Shown: one piece after another, positions 10,001-19,067 of the stretch | Position numbering within the stretch: position 1 is the stretch's first letter | Layout of the letters: every line of letters starts with the position of its first letter | Source: Blastocatellia bacterium | Lineage (GTDB): Bacteria > Acidobacteriota > Blastocatellia > HR10 | Assembly: GCA_025055075.1 (NCBI GenBank) | Contig: JANWYV010000013.1 | Span: forward strand, 1-64,000 | DNA length: 64,000 nt | Direction of reading: 5' to 3' | Translations under genes and position numbers: made by a program | The notes under the pieces: model-generated | The model's input: the letters and a program-made list of their open reading frames with translations, nothing else | Told to the model about the DNA's origin: nothing | Database searches by the model: none

Positions 10001-10282
10001 GATGTTCGGATTTCCGGGCACGCCCTCGATGTCGGTCACGCGTCCACCCATGATCGCTGGGCCAATGCTCCGCCACTCGAGGTTCTCAAAAAGCGAGGGC
10101 TCGATCCGCGGTCGTGCCTGGTCCGACGTCGGTCGCGATTGGTGCGCAGTCTCGCCGAAGACGCGCGAGGCCGGTGAGAGGATCACGCCGAGGCTCATCA
10201 AGAGGATGATGCCGCGAGCGAAAAATCGTCGTCTCACGGCGAAGCGCGCACACCGAGCGCGTGCGAGGTCCCGTTGGCGCAT
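7043..10282 (-). CDS. Exported VPS10/sortilin-like Asp-box (BNR) beta-propeller protein
   Basis: This is a 1079-residue protein. The ATG at 10282 is eight bases after AGGAGG; a GTG three codons upstream lies inside that ribosome site. A signal peptide (FFARGIILLMSLGVILSPAS) is followed by at least ten Asp-box turns of the S-x-D-x-G-x-T-W type between residues about 90 and 720 (for example STDGGKTW, TTDGGRTW, SVDGGRTW), which build one or two beta-propellers. The last 250 residues hold a beta domain and a predicted coiled coil. Family members are annotated as glycosyl hydrolases or VPS10-like proteins, but no catalytic residues can be assigned. Such long copies are typical of Acidobacteriota. 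A consensus promoter lies upstream. Confidence 0.88.
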   Translation of the reverse strand: MRQRDLARARCARFAVRRRFFARGIILLMSLGVILSPASRVFGETAHQSRPTSDQARPRIEPSLFENLEWRSIGPAIMGGRVTDIEGVPGNPNIVYVATASGGLWKTTNGGITWTPIFDRQSTISIGDIAIDPQNPDVIWVGTGESNTRNSVSFGDGVYKSTDGGKTWQHLGLRDTRHISRVLIHPQNPDIVYVGAVGHAFGPNEERGVFMTTDGGRTWQKVLYIDAQHGVSDMDIDPRNPNILYAAMWHFERKPWTHRSGSEKGGVFKSVDGGRTWKKLERGLPKLLGRIGVKVAPSNPQVVYVIAESKEGTLFRSEDRGETFREVSRDVRIVSRGFYYSDLRVDPWDENRIYALATNLFVSIDGGRTFRRISARTHVDYHALWIDPTNPYRMWQGQDGGIAVSYDRGETWEYVNNIPLGQFYQIHADNRLPFYWVSGGLQDNGTWVGPSRTREPAGILNDDWTMVSFGDGFHVVTHPDDPNLFLSESQGGNLFRTDLRTREQQNVSPQARRNDGGPVGELKYRFNWNAPIVLSPHDKNTVYYGGNVVFKSTDFGKTWQVISPDLTTNDPEKQKDAGGPVWTENTTAEYHCTIISLAESPVRAGVIWAGTDDGNLQVTRDGGKTWTNVIKNIPGLPPFSPVSHVEPSRTSPDVAYVSFDRHMLDDYRPYIFKTTDGGRTWTNITGNLPENAYVWVVREDPKNPNLLYAGTELGLYVSYTGGTNWIPLRMKNLPTVAVHDILIHPRENDLILGTHGRSIWIFDDATPIQQMSPEIVMSDAHLFDIRPALRFTMRFARYGIGNKVFTGPNPPYGALITYYLREKPDDKTTVKIQILDSAGKVIRELTQIPREKGLNRTAWDLRYEGPKLRRPPSPEEVEFTGGPRGPHVLPGTYRVRLIVGEKTLEKPVEVRLDPTIAVPEADLRAQLEAGLHLRDMISATNEALRALDSLRDQLQQIERTARDRLGEVPAELSRAIADHLKQVEALQNELARPQNVPTYMTGPRLVERLGGLFFAIDGPNAAPTPAQREYLAELQQEFEQKIGRVNQFLSEAMPKLNETLRRFDVPTVLPGRPIERPRS

Positions 10283-10329
10283 ATTCTTCACCTCCTGTCC
10301 GAAAAATTCTCCACTCCCGGGTCGAGCAA

Positions 10330-10358
10330 ATTCTAGGAGTCCCTTCTCCCCGCGTCAA
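10330..10358 (-). promoter_or_regulatory. Sigma70-like promoter for the Asp-box protein
   Basis: On the minus strand TTGACG (10353-10358) and TAGAAT (10330-10335) are 17 bases apart, about 45 bases upstream of the start codon at 10282. Confidence 0.7.
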
Positions 10359-10401
10359 GACACCGTCGTTGTCTCCGCAGCGCGGAGAAGCTCACCGCGG
10401 A

Positions 10402-12057
10402 TCAAAATGAAGGAGCGGCGGCGAAGAGGCGAAACGTTCGCGCGAGTTCGTCCCGATAGGCGACGGTCTCCTCTTGCACGCGAGATTCATCCCAACCGAG
10501 ATACGCTCCCATGAGACGGGCAGCCGTCGAAGCGCACGCGAGGCCCAGACAAGGGCCCCATCCGATGGCCGTGCGGCGCAAGAAGATGTCCGCTAGGCGA
10601 ACGGCGTATTCGCGTTCCCACGCATAGAGGAGCTGCGCCGCGATGTCGGGATGATGCCGACAGAAACGTTGGCCGAGCGCCCGATCGCGTTCGACCAACG
10701 CGAGCACTTCTTCGCTCAAACTCCCATACAGCTCCATGAGGTGCGCGGTGGAGTCCGACGTCACGCCGAGAGCGGCAGCCTTCTCCTCGATCTCGCGCGA
10801 TTGGAGGGGAGCGCCTCCGGGCAGGGGCTCGAAACGCCCTTCTGCGCGAGCGCTCCGCACAAGGCGAAGCTTTCGACACACGAGCGCCACGACCTCCTCG
10901 GCCAGGTGGCGATAGGGCGTGATCTTCCCCCCGATGATGGAGATGAATCCGGCGAGCCCATCTTCGCGCTCGTGATCGCGAATGATGTGGCGGCGCGTGA
11001 TCGCCCCTTCGGGCACGCCTGGACAATACGGGAGCGGGCGCACGCCAGAATATGCGTAAAGCAGATCTTCGCGTCGGAGGTCAGGGCCGAGCAGCTGGCG
11101 CGCTTCCTCGAGCAGATAGGTGACCTCTTCATCGTCAGCTTGCGCGTCGTCGGCATCGCCCTCGTATCGGATGTCCGTGGTTCCGATGAGCAGGCATTCT
11201 CTCCACGGCACGATGAAGAAAGGTCGCCCATCCGCGTGGGCGACAGCATAAAGGGCGTGGCGCAATCCCCATCGGTTCGGGACAACGAGATGGCTGCCCT
11301 TGGTCCCACCGATCTGACGAGGGATCGCGCGCGGCAGCAATCGGCAGAGGGCATCCACCCAAGGACCGGCCGCATTGATCACCATGCGCGCGCGGATCAC
11401 CTCCTCTTCCCCGCTCACGCGATCTCGCACGCGCGCTCCGCGGACCGCCCCCGCTTCGATCACAAGCTCGATCACCTCGGCATAGTTGAGGACATCGGCC
11501 CCACGCGCCTCGGCAGCGCGCACGTTCTCCAAGACCAATCGTTCGGGATATGTCACCTGAGCGTCGAAGTAGAGGAAGGCCGCGCTCATCCCCTCCGCGA
11601 CGAGCGTCGGTTCGCGCTCGCGCACTTCGGCGAGCGACAGCATCCGATGTGAAGGCAGGCTTTTTCCGAGCGAGAGCAGATCGTAAAGGGTCAATCCGAG
11701 TCGGACGCGGAAGGGGCGATATGGGCCGTCGCGATGAAGGATGATGAGGAAGGGAAGAGGGCGAACCAGATGCGGGGCCAAACGCAAGAGGGCCTCGCGT
11801 TCCCGAAGCGATTCGAAGACCAGACCGAACTCGCCGTGCTCCAGGTATCGCAGGCCACCGTGAATGAGTTTGGTCGAACGGCTCGTCGTCCCTCCGCCGA
11901 AATCCCGACGTTCAAGAAGCACTGTCTTGAGCCCGCGTCTGGTGGCCTCGAGGGCTACTCCCGCGCCATTGATCCCTCCGCCAATGATGAGGAGATCGTA
12001 CGATCTCTCCGCTATGGTGCGCAGCGAGCGTCGCATCCTTGCTCTTCCCTCAATCAT
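10402..12057 (-). CDS. glpD: Aerobic glycerol-3-phosphate dehydrogenase
   Basis: GlpD is an FAD enzyme that oxidises sn-glycerol-3-phosphate to dihydroxyacetone phosphate and passes electrons to quinone at the inner membrane. The 551-residue product has the FAD-binding motif [13 protein letters not shown] near residue 20, then the family segments [17 protein letters not shown] and [17 protein letters not shown], and the C-terminal helical domain. The ATG at 12057 overlaps the glpK stop as ATGA, implying translational coupling; a second ATG at 12036 is also possible. It completes a kinase-dehydrogenase route for glycerol. No glpF transporter is seen. Confidence 0.95.
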   Translation of the reverse strand: MIEGRARMRRSLRTIAERSYDLLIIGGGINGAGVALEATRRGLKTVLLERRDFGGGTTSRSTKLIHGGLRYLEHGEFGLVFESLREREALLRLAPHLVRPLPFLIILHRDGPYRPFRVRLGLTLYDLLSLGKSLPSHRMLSLAEVREREPTLVAEGMSAAFLYFDAQVTYPERLVLENVRAAEARGADVLNYAEVIELVIEAGAVRGARVRDRVSGEEEVIRARMVINAAGPWVDALCRLLPRAIPRQIGGTKGSHLVVPNRWGLRHALYAVAHADGRPFFIVPWRECLLIGTTDIRYEGDADDAQADDEEVTYLLEEARQLLGPDLRREDLLYAYSGVRPLPYCPGVPEGAITRRHIIRDHEREDGLAGFISIIGGKITPYRHLAEEVVALVCRKLRLVRSARAEGRFEPLPGGAPLQSREIEEKAAALGVTSDSTAHLMELYGSLSEEVLALVERDRALGQRFCRHHPDIAAQLLYAWEREYAVRLADIFLRRTAIGWGPCLGLACASTAARLMGAYLGWDESRVQEETVAYRDELARTFRLFAAAPSF

Positions 12058-13556
12058 CCGGCCTCCGGCTCCGCCCACAGGCGCGCGCGTTCGACCGCGC
12101 GCTTCCATCCCCGATAGAGCGCCTCGCGCGCATCGGTCGTTACCTGGGGCGCGAAGCGCCGTTCCACTTGCCATTGCCGAGCGATCTCATCCGTATTCTT
12201 CCACACGCCGACGGCTAATCCGGCCAAATAGGCGGCACCGAGGGCCGTCGTCTCCGTGATCGCCGGTCGCACGACAGGCCGGCCGAGCACATCGGCTTGA
12301 ATCTGCAGCAGCAAATCGTTGCGCGCAGCACCACCATCAACGCGCAGCTCTTCGAGCGTGATTCCGGAAGCCGCTTCCATCGCCTCGATGACATCGCGCA
12401 CTTGAAAGGCGATGGCTTCAAGCGTAGCGCGCGCCAGATGCGCACCCGTCGTGCTCCGCGTGATCCCGATGATCATACCTCGCGCGTACATGTCCCAGTA
12501 TGGCGCGCCGAGTCCCACGAAAGCCGGGACGATATACACGCCTTCGCTCGACGACACCTGGCGCGCCAGCTCCTCCACCTCCTCGGTCGAGCGAATGATT
12601 CCCAGCCCATCGCGCAGCCATTGCACGGCAGCTCCAGCGATGAAGACGCTCCCTTCAAGCGCGTAGCGCACGCCGTCGCGCAATCCGACGGCGATCGTCG
12701 TGAGCACGCCGTTTCGCGGCGGAGCTGGCGCCGTCCCCGTATTCAGGAGCACGAAGCATCCCGTCCCGTAGGTATTCTTCGCCATGCCGGGATGAAAGCA
12801 GGCTTGCCCGAAGAGCGCTGCCTGCTGATCCCCGGCATCTCCTGCGATCGGGATCGGGATGCCGAAGATCGCGCGCTCCGTTTCACCGTAGACCTCGCTC
12901 GAAGCGCGCACTTCCGGCAATAGCTCACGCGGGATGTCCAACCGCCGGAGGATCTCCTCGTCCCACGCGCGCGCATGGATGTTGTAGAGCATCGTGCGCG
13001 AGGCGTTCGAGGGATCGGTCGCGTGCACGCGCCCGCCGGTGAGCTTCCAGATCAACCACGTATCCACTGTTCCGAAACACAACTGACCGCGTCGCGCGCG
13101 CTCCCGCGCTCCGGGAACGTGCTCAAGAAGCCATTGGATTTTCGTCCCCGAGAAATACGCATCGAGCACAAGACCCGTGCGCTCCAGGATGACGCGATCG
13201 AAGCCCTCGGCGCGCAGCGCTTCGCAGAGCGGCGCCGTACGCCGACATTGCCAGACGATGGCATGGTGAATCGGCTGACCCGTCGCTCGATCCCAAAGGA
13301 TCGTCGTCTCCCGCTGGTTCGTGATCCCAATGGCCGCGATCTCTCCGGGAGCGATCCTCGATTCGCGAAGGGCTTGGAGCGCAGCGTCCCGTTGCGTCTC
13401 CCAAATCTCCTCGGGGTCGTGCTCGACCCATCCCGGCTGCGGATAGATCTGACGGAACTCGCGCTGCGCGAACCCGCGCACTCGGCCTTCCGCATCGAAG
13501 ACGAGCGCGCGCGAACTCGACGTCCCCTGATCCAACGCGAGGATGTAGCGGCCCAT
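12054..13556 (-). CDS. glpK: Glycerol kinase
   Basis: GlpK phosphorylates glycerol to sn-glycerol-3-phosphate with ATP in the cytoplasm. At 500 residues it has the normal family length. The N-terminal ATPase motif [14 protein letters not shown], the [10 protein letters not shown] segment and the second phosphate-binding motif VDGGAARND are intact. The gene lies 31 bases after glmM and overlaps glpD by four bases, so it belongs to the cdaA-cdaR-glmM-glpK-glpD run. Its product can feed both glycolysis and phospholipid synthesis. Confidence 0.97.
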   Translation of the reverse strand: MGRYILALDQGTSSSRALVFDAEGRVRGFAQREFRQIYPQPGWVEHDPEEIWETQRDAALQALRESRIAPGEIAAIGITNQRETTILWDRATGQPIHHAIVWQCRRTAPLCEALRAEGFDRVILERTGLVLDAYFSGTKIQWLLEHVPGARERARRGQLCFGTVDTWLIWKLTGGRVHATDPSNASRTMLYNIHARAWDEEILRRLDIPRELLPEVRASSEVYGETERAIFGIPIPIAGDAGDQQAALFGQACFHPGMAKNTYGTGCFVLLNTGTAPAPPRNGVLTTIAVGLRDGVRYALEGSVFIAGAAVQWLRDGLGIIRSTEEVEELARQVSSSEGVYIVPAFVGLGAPYWDMYARGMIIGITRSTTGAHLARATLEAIAFQVRDVIEAMEAASGITLEELRVDGGAARNDLLLQIQADVLGRPVVRPAITETTALGAAYLAGLAVGVWKNTDEIARQWQVERRFAPQVTTDAREALYRGWKRAVERARLWAEPEAG

Positions 13557-13587
13557 CGCGTCCCCCTTCGACGCGCGCTTCGGCGAT

Positions 13588-14961
13588 TCAACTCACTCCG
13601 AGATGACGATGGATGACCTCGGCCAATGCCGCCGCGATCTCGCGCACCAAGTCCTCGGCATCAGCTTCGACCATCACGCGCGCGACGGGCTCCGTCCCCG
13701 AATAGCGCACGAGCACGCGCCCGCGGTCCCGAAGTCGTTCCTGCGCTTCAGCCATCGCGCGAAGCAGCTCGGGGATCGTCTCCAGAGGCGGTTTCTCCCG
13801 AACGCGCACATTGAGCACGTGCTGCGGATAGCGAAGGAACCCTGCGCGCAGCTCCGTGACATCGCGCCCAGTCTCCCGCATCACATTCAAGAGCAGAAGC
13901 GCCGTCAGCAGTCCATCCCCCGTCGGGCTCAGCTCCGGCACGATGACGTGTCCGGAGGGCTCTCCCCCGAGCGAAGCCCCGTGTCTCAGAAGCTGCTCCA
14001 ACACATACCGATCGCCCACCTTCGCTCGCACCAACGCGATCCCGCGCTGAGCAAGGGCTTGTTCGAGTCCGTAGTTGGTCATCTCCGTCCCGACGACCAC
14101 GTTCCCCCGCAGTTGGCCTCGCTCGTGCCGATAGGTCGCCAGGATGTAGAGCACATCATCCCCATCGAGCACCTCTCCGGTCCGCGCGATGAAGATGGCG
14201 CGATCGGCGTCGCCATCCACGGCAATGCCGAGGTCGCAATTGTGTTCCCGGACGACACGCTGCAGCGCCTCGGGATGGAGCGATCCGCATTCGTGATTGA
14301 TGTTGCGTCCGTCAGGGGCAGCACCGATGACGCGCACATGCGCTCCCAACCCTTCGAGGAGCTGCGGGCCGAGCCGATAGGCCGCTCCGTGCGCCCCATC
14401 GAAGCCCAATCGCCAGCCTGCAAGCGGGCGTTCCCCACTTGAAGCGCCCATGCCGCGTTCGCGCAAGAATCGGAGATATTCGGCGGCGAAGCGCTCTTCC
14501 GCGAATTCCCCTGACGCGCTCTCCAGGTGATCTCGCGCCTCAAATTCCAACTCGCGCGCAAGCGCCTCGATCTCTCGCTCGATGGCCGCTTCTTGCGCGT
14601 CATCAAGCTTCATCCCCTCGGCGGAGAAGATCTTGATCCCATTGTCGCGGTAGGGATTGTGCGAGGCCGAGATGACGACGCCCGCGTCCAATTCTGCATG
14701 CGCGCGCACCAGATACGCGATGCCCGGCGTCGTGAAGACGCCCGCGCTCACGACCTCGCCGCCCGCCGCGCGTACCCCTGCGGCGAAGAGGCGTTCGATC
14801 CAGGGACCGGATTCCCGCGTATCTCGCCCAAGGAGCACTCGTAGCGGCGAGCCGAGCACGCGCACGAGCGCGCTCCCACATGCGAAGATCGTGCGAGCAT
14901 CGAGAGGATATTCGCCAGCAATCCCCCGAATCCCATCTGTGCCGAAAAGTCGCGCCTTCAT
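13588..14961 (-). CDS. glmM: Phosphoglucosamine mutase
   Basis: GlmM converts glucosamine-6-phosphate to glucosamine-1-phosphate, the precursor of UDP-GlcNAc for peptidoglycan and lipid A. The 457-residue protein starts with the family signature FGTDGIRG. It has the phosphoserine loop S-A-S-H-N-P, the metal loop D-G-D-A-D-R, the sugar-binding G-G-E-x-S-G-H and the C-terminal phosphate-binding segment [11 protein letters not shown]. In Firmicutes GlmM also binds and restrains CdaA. Its place right after cdaA and cdaR suggests the same control here, which is an inference. Confidence 0.97.
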   Translation of the reverse strand: MKARLFGTDGIRGIAGEYPLDARTIFACGSALVRVLGSPLRVLLGRDTRESGPWIERLFAAGVRAAGGEVVSAGVFTTPGIAYLVRAHAELDAGVVISASHNPYRDNGIKIFSAEGMKLDDAQEAAIEREIEALARELEFEARDHLESASGEFAEERFAAEYLRFLRERGMGASSGERPLAGWRLGFDGAHGAAYRLGPQLLEGLGAHVRVIGAAPDGRNINHECGSLHPEALQRVVREHNCDLGIAVDGDADRAIFIARTGEVLDGDDVLYILATYRHERGQLRGNVVVGTEMTNYGLEQALAQRGIALVRAKVGDRYVLEQLLRHGASLGGEPSGHVIVPELSPTGDGLLTALLLLNVMRETGRDVTELRAGFLRYPQHVLNVRVREKPPLETIPELLRAMAEAQERLRDRGRVLVRYSGTEPVARVMVEADAEDLVREIAAALAEVIHRHLGVS

Positions 14962-14987
14962 CCTCTTCCCCTTTCCCCTGGAGGCGA

Positions 14988-15953
14988 CTATCTCAACGAA
15001 CGAAGCCTCACGCGCTCGGGCTCACAGCGGGCTTCGGTCGCGCGCAGGCCCGCCGGTAATTGGACGACCAGGGCGACCTCCCGATCCTCCCCGCGCTTGG
15101 GAAGAGGCGCCGCCTCCGAGAGCGTCACGCGGATCTCCTGCTCGCGCAGCGCCTGGAGCATCGAGCGCGGCCCTCTCACGATGACATCCACGACCGGGGG
15201 GATCACCTCCACGCCTCTCGCTCCGATGACGATCGAACGTTTGGGGAATCGCCGCTCCACCACTTCCTCGACATGGATCGTGATGGTCGCTTCCTGCGGC
15301 ATGACGCGCGCAGATTCGAGCCCCGTCAGATCCAGTGGTGCCGTGACCGTGAGCGAAGAGTTCACTCCAGCCAGGGAGATAGGGCGCGTCGAGAGAGCCT
15401 CGAGTCGGCTCACCACCCGCTCCGGCCCAGTGACTTGCGCTCGTTCGGGTTGCACCTCATACCCCAATACCACATAGTTCGCCGCCAGCGAGTGCTCCTG
15501 GAAGCGAGGACGAATGGGCACATGGTGCGTGATCACGCGCTGCAGTTCGATGGGCAGCGTCGGCGGATCAATGCGCAGAACTTCGATCCCCTCCGGTCGC
15601 CGCACGAAGCTCGCATCGAGCGTCAGCAAATGCTGGCCCGAGGCGAGCGAGCTCGCATCCACCCAGACCACGACGTCCTCCGGCTTGAGCCGGGCGATCC
15701 GGTTGGCCGGTCCTCGCACGCGCACGTCCACGACGCGATAAGCCACGCCCGTCACCACGATGTCCGATCGCGCCGTCCACACGCGCACCGGCACATTATA
15801 GAGCGTCACGTCTCGCTGCGCATGCTCGGATGAGACGACGAACCAGAGCGCGAGCGCCAAGCCGAACGAGGCGAGCTTCAACCAGAAATTGGTGAGGATC
15901 GCGCGACGAAGCGCATCCAGAAGGCGACGTTCGACGTGTCGCTCCTCTCCCAT
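14988..15953 (-). CDS. cdaR: CdaR-like protein with YbbR domains, membrane-anchored
   Basis: This 321-residue protein has one N-terminal membrane helix (WLKLASFGLALALWFVVSS) and a beta-rich outside portion with about three YbbR-type repeats (motifs such as VRVRGP, ERAQVTGPE and VIVRGPRS). The ATG at 15953 follows GGGAG by six bases. The longer frame reaches into cdaA and is rejected. CdaR modulates the diadenylate cyclase CdaA. The gene lies 17 bases after cdaA and 26 before glmM, the classic cdaA-cdaR-glmM order. Confidence 0.85.
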   Translation of the reverse strand: MGEERHVERRLLDALRRAILTNFWLKLASFGLALALWFVVSSEHAQRDVTLYNVPVRVWTARSDIVVTGVAYRVVDVRVRGPANRIARLKPEDVVVWVDASSLASGQHLLTLDASFVRRPEGIEVLRIDPPTLPIELQRVITHHVPIRPRFQEHSLAANYVVLGYEVQPERAQVTGPERVVSRLEALSTRPISLAGVNSSLTVTAPLDLTGLESARVMPQEATITIHVEEVVERRFPKRSIVIGARGVEVIPPVVDVIVRGPRSMLQALREQEIRVTLSEAAPLPKRGEDREVALVVQLPAGLRATEARCEPERVRLRSLR

Positions 15954-15970
15954 GCCGAACTCCCACGAGC

Positions 15971-16798
15971 CTACGTCGAGCCCATGTGGGATAGCGCCCG
16001 CGAAGCCCGCGGCGGCTCCGAAAGCCACACGCGCAGGAAATGGCGCAGCCGCGTCGCATCCAAATGGCGAGTGATCTGCCCTTCGGCGACGAAGGAGATG
16101 ATGCCCGTCTCCTCGGAGACGACAATGGCTACAGCATCCGTGTCCTCGGTGATCCCAATGGCCGCGCGATGGCGCGTTCCCAGTTCCTTGGAGAGCTGCG
16201 GATTCAACGTGAGGGGGAGGAAACAACTGGCCGCCACGATCCGATCCCCGCGAATGATGACCGCCCCATCGTGCAACGGAACGCGCGGATTGAAGATGGA
16301 GACCAACAGATCATACGAGACGCGGGCATCCAATCGCACGCCCGTCTCGATGAAGTTCTGCAAGCCCACGGCGCGCTCGAAGACGATCAAGGCCCCAATC
16401 CGCTCGGCCGCCAATGTCGTCACAGCCAGGATCACTTCCTCGAAGAGCTGCTCGTATTCGTGGCGTCGCAATCCGCGCCCGCCAAATGGGCGGGGCAGAT
16501 ACCGACCGAATTGAACGAGCGCCGAACGAATCTCGTTCTGAAAGATGACGATGACGGCGATGCCGATATAGAGCATGGCATTGCGCAAGACGAATTCCAG
16601 CGTGGAGAGCCGCGCCCACGTCGCCAACAGATAGAGCGCGCCTAACACAAGCAGCCCATAGACCATTTGGACGGCGCGCGTGTCCTTGATCAACTTCAGG
16701 ATGCCGTAGATGAGGAACGCCACCAGCGCGATGTCCACTACCTCGCGCCCCGTTAAGTGCACCAAGGCATCCCAGAAGGCTTTCAACTCCGCGCTCAT
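15971..16798 (-). CDS. cdaA: Diadenylate cyclase (c-di-AMP synthase)
   Basis: CdaA joins two ATP into cyclic di-AMP, a second messenger that governs potassium and osmolyte balance. The 275-residue protein has three N-terminal membrane helices (residues about 20-85). The DAC domain that follows keeps both active motifs, D-G-A (in PLHDGAVII) and R-H-R (in GTRHRAAIGI). A segment rich in arginine (PFGGRGLRRHE) links them. It is the first gene of the cdaA-cdaR-glmM-glpK-glpD run. No c-di-AMP riboswitch or phosphodiesterase is visible in the window. Confidence 0.95.
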   Translation of the reverse strand: MSAELKAFWDALVHLTGREVVDIALVAFLIYGILKLIKDTRAVQMVYGLLVLGALYLLATWARLSTLEFVLRNAMLYIGIAVIVIFQNEIRSALVQFGRYLPRPFGGRGLRRHEYEQLFEEVILAVTTLAAERIGALIVFERAVGLQNFIETGVRLDARVSYDLLVSIFNPRVPLHDGAVIIRGDRIVAASCFLPLTLNPQLSKELGTRHRAAIGITEDTDAVAIVVSEETGIISFVAEGQITRHLDATRLRHFLRVWLSEPPRASRALSHMGST

Positions 16799-16912
16799 CT
16801 CCTTCGCCCGTTGTTCCCTCGAGAGATCCCCGTGCGTGGGTCACCTCGACAGGAAGGAGGATGCTCGCTCTTCGCGGCTCCCCGCGATCTCCGCGACGAT
16901 GCGGGAGGCCAT

Positions 16913-17350
16913 TCATGCGTCTTCGATGACCTCAATGGTCACCGCCTCGACCTTTCCGGAGATGATCCGGTAGGCTCGAAGGTCCAGCACCGGCTGGAGC
17001 GAAATTATAAAATAGACGGCCTCCGGATAGTAAGCCCGCTCGATGTCCGTGGCCGAGGGGTAAGCGGCCGATGCCGGATGCGAGTGATAAATGCCGAGCA
17101 ATTCTTCCCCGCGCGCCCGCATGGTGCGAAACGCCTCCAGTACATCGCGCACATCGGCGAAATACTCGACCGTCGGCCGCGCCGCGACATTCCGTAGGGG
17201 ATAGATGATCTCGCCGATACCTCGACGTCCGGCCAAAAATCCGCAGCACTCTCGCGGAGCGGCCCTGCGCGCCTCGTCCTCCATCTGCGCCACGACCGTC
17301 CGCGTCACACGAAAGCGCGGAGCATCAAAGGAAGAGCACACCGTGCGCAC
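16913..17350 (-). CDS. JAB/MPN (JAMM) metallopeptidase, M67-like
   Basis: The 145-residue protein carries a full JAMM zinc site: an upstream Glu (in PRECCGFLAG) and H-S-H-P-x-x-x-x-x-P-S-x-x-D (about residues 90-103). Bacterial relatives remove C-terminal extensions from ubiquitin-like sulfur carriers such as CysO, or act as small isopeptidases. No ThiS/MoaD-type carrier is next to it. The GTG start at 17350 sits a few bases after GGAG and makes the gene overlap the 3' end of bshC by 26 bases, implying co-expression. A later start at an internal codon is possible. Confidence 0.85.
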   Translation of the reverse strand: MRTVCSSFDAPRFRVTRTVVAQMEDEARRAAPRECCGFLAGRRGIGEIIYPLRNVAARPTVEYFADVRDVLEAFRTMRARGEELLGIYHSHPASAAYPSATDIERAYYPEAVYFIISLQPVLDLRAYRIISGKVEAVTIEVIEDA

Positions 17351-18968
17351 GAGTCTCCAGATCTTGCTCCTCGCGGATCATGCGAAACAGGCGCGCGCCA
17401 TATCGCGCCAGGAAATAGAAGGCGTTCATGGCGCGCTCCTGCAACATCCCATGCGGCGCGAGCGCGAGCACCAAGCGCCGCGCTTGTCGAGAGAGCACCT
17501 CATCCCGGCGCGCGCGCGCTTGAAGATAGTGTTGGCGGAGTGTCTCGATCTGACGTCGCATCGCCTCCTTGGTGCGCTCTAGTGGTCGCTCGAGCGTCGG
17601 CTCCGCATCTCGCAAAAGCGGACGCAGTCGCTCCACGGCCTCGGTCACGGCGCGATGCGCTTCCTCAAAGCGGCGCACATCATCGAGCGTTCGCTCTAAG
17701 AGTCGCTGTTGTACGACCTCGATCCCGGCGAAGAGGTCCGTCAGCGCAAGACCGTAGCGCGCGAGCAATTCAGCCAGGCGGGGCTCGACAAGCGTCAGCG
17801 AGAGGCGCGGGCAAAGGAGCGGCTGCGGCAGATCGAATGCCGCGTAAAGCGGTCCAAGCTGCGCGAAATACGCGATCTCGCTCGGCCCCCCGACGTAGGC
17901 GAGCGTGGGCAACACGGCATCTTGCCCCAAGGGACGGAGCGCCACGTTCGGACTGAATCGCGCTGGCCTCCGAGCGATCTCCTCGAGCAGCTCCTCCGCG
18001 CCGATAGCCTTCTCACCGCCGCGAAGGACAAAGCGCTCTCCATCCCACGCGAGTGGACGCCGACGTCCGGCCTCCAGGACGAAGAGGAACGCGCTCCCCC
18101 GCTCGGGATGAATCTGCGGGCGATATCCCCGCGCTCTCACGCGCTCGCTCTCGGCCCGCAACGCCTCGCTCAAGTGCGGCCATTTGCGAACAGCACCTGA
18201 GAGAATGGGCGCCATCAGGCGTTTGATCCGATCGTCCGACGGGTCCAGCAGAATCAGCTCCACATCCGCATGGAGGCGCGCCATCGTGCGCGCGAACGCT
18301 TCGACGAGCGAGACGCCCGGCGCATAGGCCTCCTGCAGAAGAGCGGCGATCTCCGGCAAAAATTCCGAATCCGGGAGCGCGCGAAGGAGCATTTGGCGCA
18401 CCCCTTCGATCCGTTCCTCAAGCACGAGCGCGCTCGCCGGCTTCCCCTCGTCGTCCGCCGATGTGGGGTACTGGATCTGCACCCACTCGCCTCCGCGTCC
18501 GAGAAGACCGCAACCGGTCACTTCCGCGAGATCGTGATCCTCGCTGTGAATCCAAAAGATCGGGACGGCTCGGATACCTAGCGCACGCAGGCGGCGCGCG
18601 ACGGCGATGGCCGTCCACGCCTTGTAGAGTGTGAAGAGCGGTCCAGTGAAGAGCCCCGCTTGCTGGCCGGTGACGATAGCGACCGTCTCCGGCTCGGCCA
18701 ACTCCTGAATGGCGGCGAGCGTCGCACTGCTGCTTCTCCACCGCGCATTCTGCTCTCGGAGGATTCGACAGAGCGCCTCTCGATCCAAGGCCCGCGCGGC
18801 CGCCTGACGCGCGCGCTCGCGAAGCGTTTCCACTTCGCCCTCTGAGAGAGGCCACAGCAGCCGTCCCCCCCGATAGAAGTCGGCGACCTTCTCGAAGTCG
18901 GCGAGGAAATCGAGGAAGAGAGGAGGAACCCCAGGAATACGCGCGAAGGCGAGCGCTTCTCTCTTCAT
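17325..18968 (-). CDS. bshC: Bacillithiol synthase (cysteine-adding enzyme)
   Basis: BshC adds cysteine to glucosaminyl-malate in the last step of bacillithiol synthesis. The start at 18968 gives 547 residues, the family length. The N-terminal IPGVPPLFLDFLADF, the segments VTGQQAGLFTGPLFTLYKAWTA (first part) and IFWIHSEDHDLAEV, and a C-terminal coiled coil (about 430-500) are typical. The longer frame to 19019 adds 17 residues without family similarity. BshA and BshB are not in the window. The JAMM peptidase gene overlaps its end. Confidence 0.93.
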   Translation of the reverse strand: MKREALAFARIPGVPPLFLDFLADFEKVADFYRGGRLLWPLSEGEVETLRERARQAAARALDREALCRILREQNARWRSSSATLAAIQELAEPETVAIVTGQQAGLFTGPLFTLYKAWTAIAVARRLRALGIRAVPIFWIHSEDHDLAEVTGCGLLGRGGEWVQIQYPTSADDEGKPASALVLEERIEGVRQMLLRALPDSEFLPEIAALLQEAYAPGVSLVEAFARTMARLHADVELILLDPSDDRIKRLMAPILSGAVRKWPHLSEALRAESERVRARGYRPQIHPERGSAFLFVLEAGRRRPLAWDGERFVLRGGEKAIGAEELLEEIARRPARFSPNVALRPLGQDAVLPTLAYVGGPSEIAYFAQLGPLYAAFDLPQPLLCPRLSLTLVEPRLAELLARYGLALTDLFAGIEVVQQRLLERTLDDVRRFEEAHRAVTEAVERLRPLLRDAEPTLERPLERTKEAMRRQIETLRQHYLQARARRDEVLSRQARRLVLALAPHGMLQERAMNAFYFLARYGARLFRMIREEQDLETRAHGVLFL

Positions 18969-19067
18969 CGCTCGACTCGCGCGAACCCGCGCGTCCACAC
19001 CCGCTGAGGCATCGCCCACGTCATGGGATTATATCGGCGCGCGTCGGCGCGGGCAAACCAAACGGCT

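Noticed and set aside
15954-16226. A 91-codon N-terminal extension of cdaR
   Set aside because: It lies in cdaA out of frame; the ATG at 15953 has the ribosome site and starts the membrane-anchor region.
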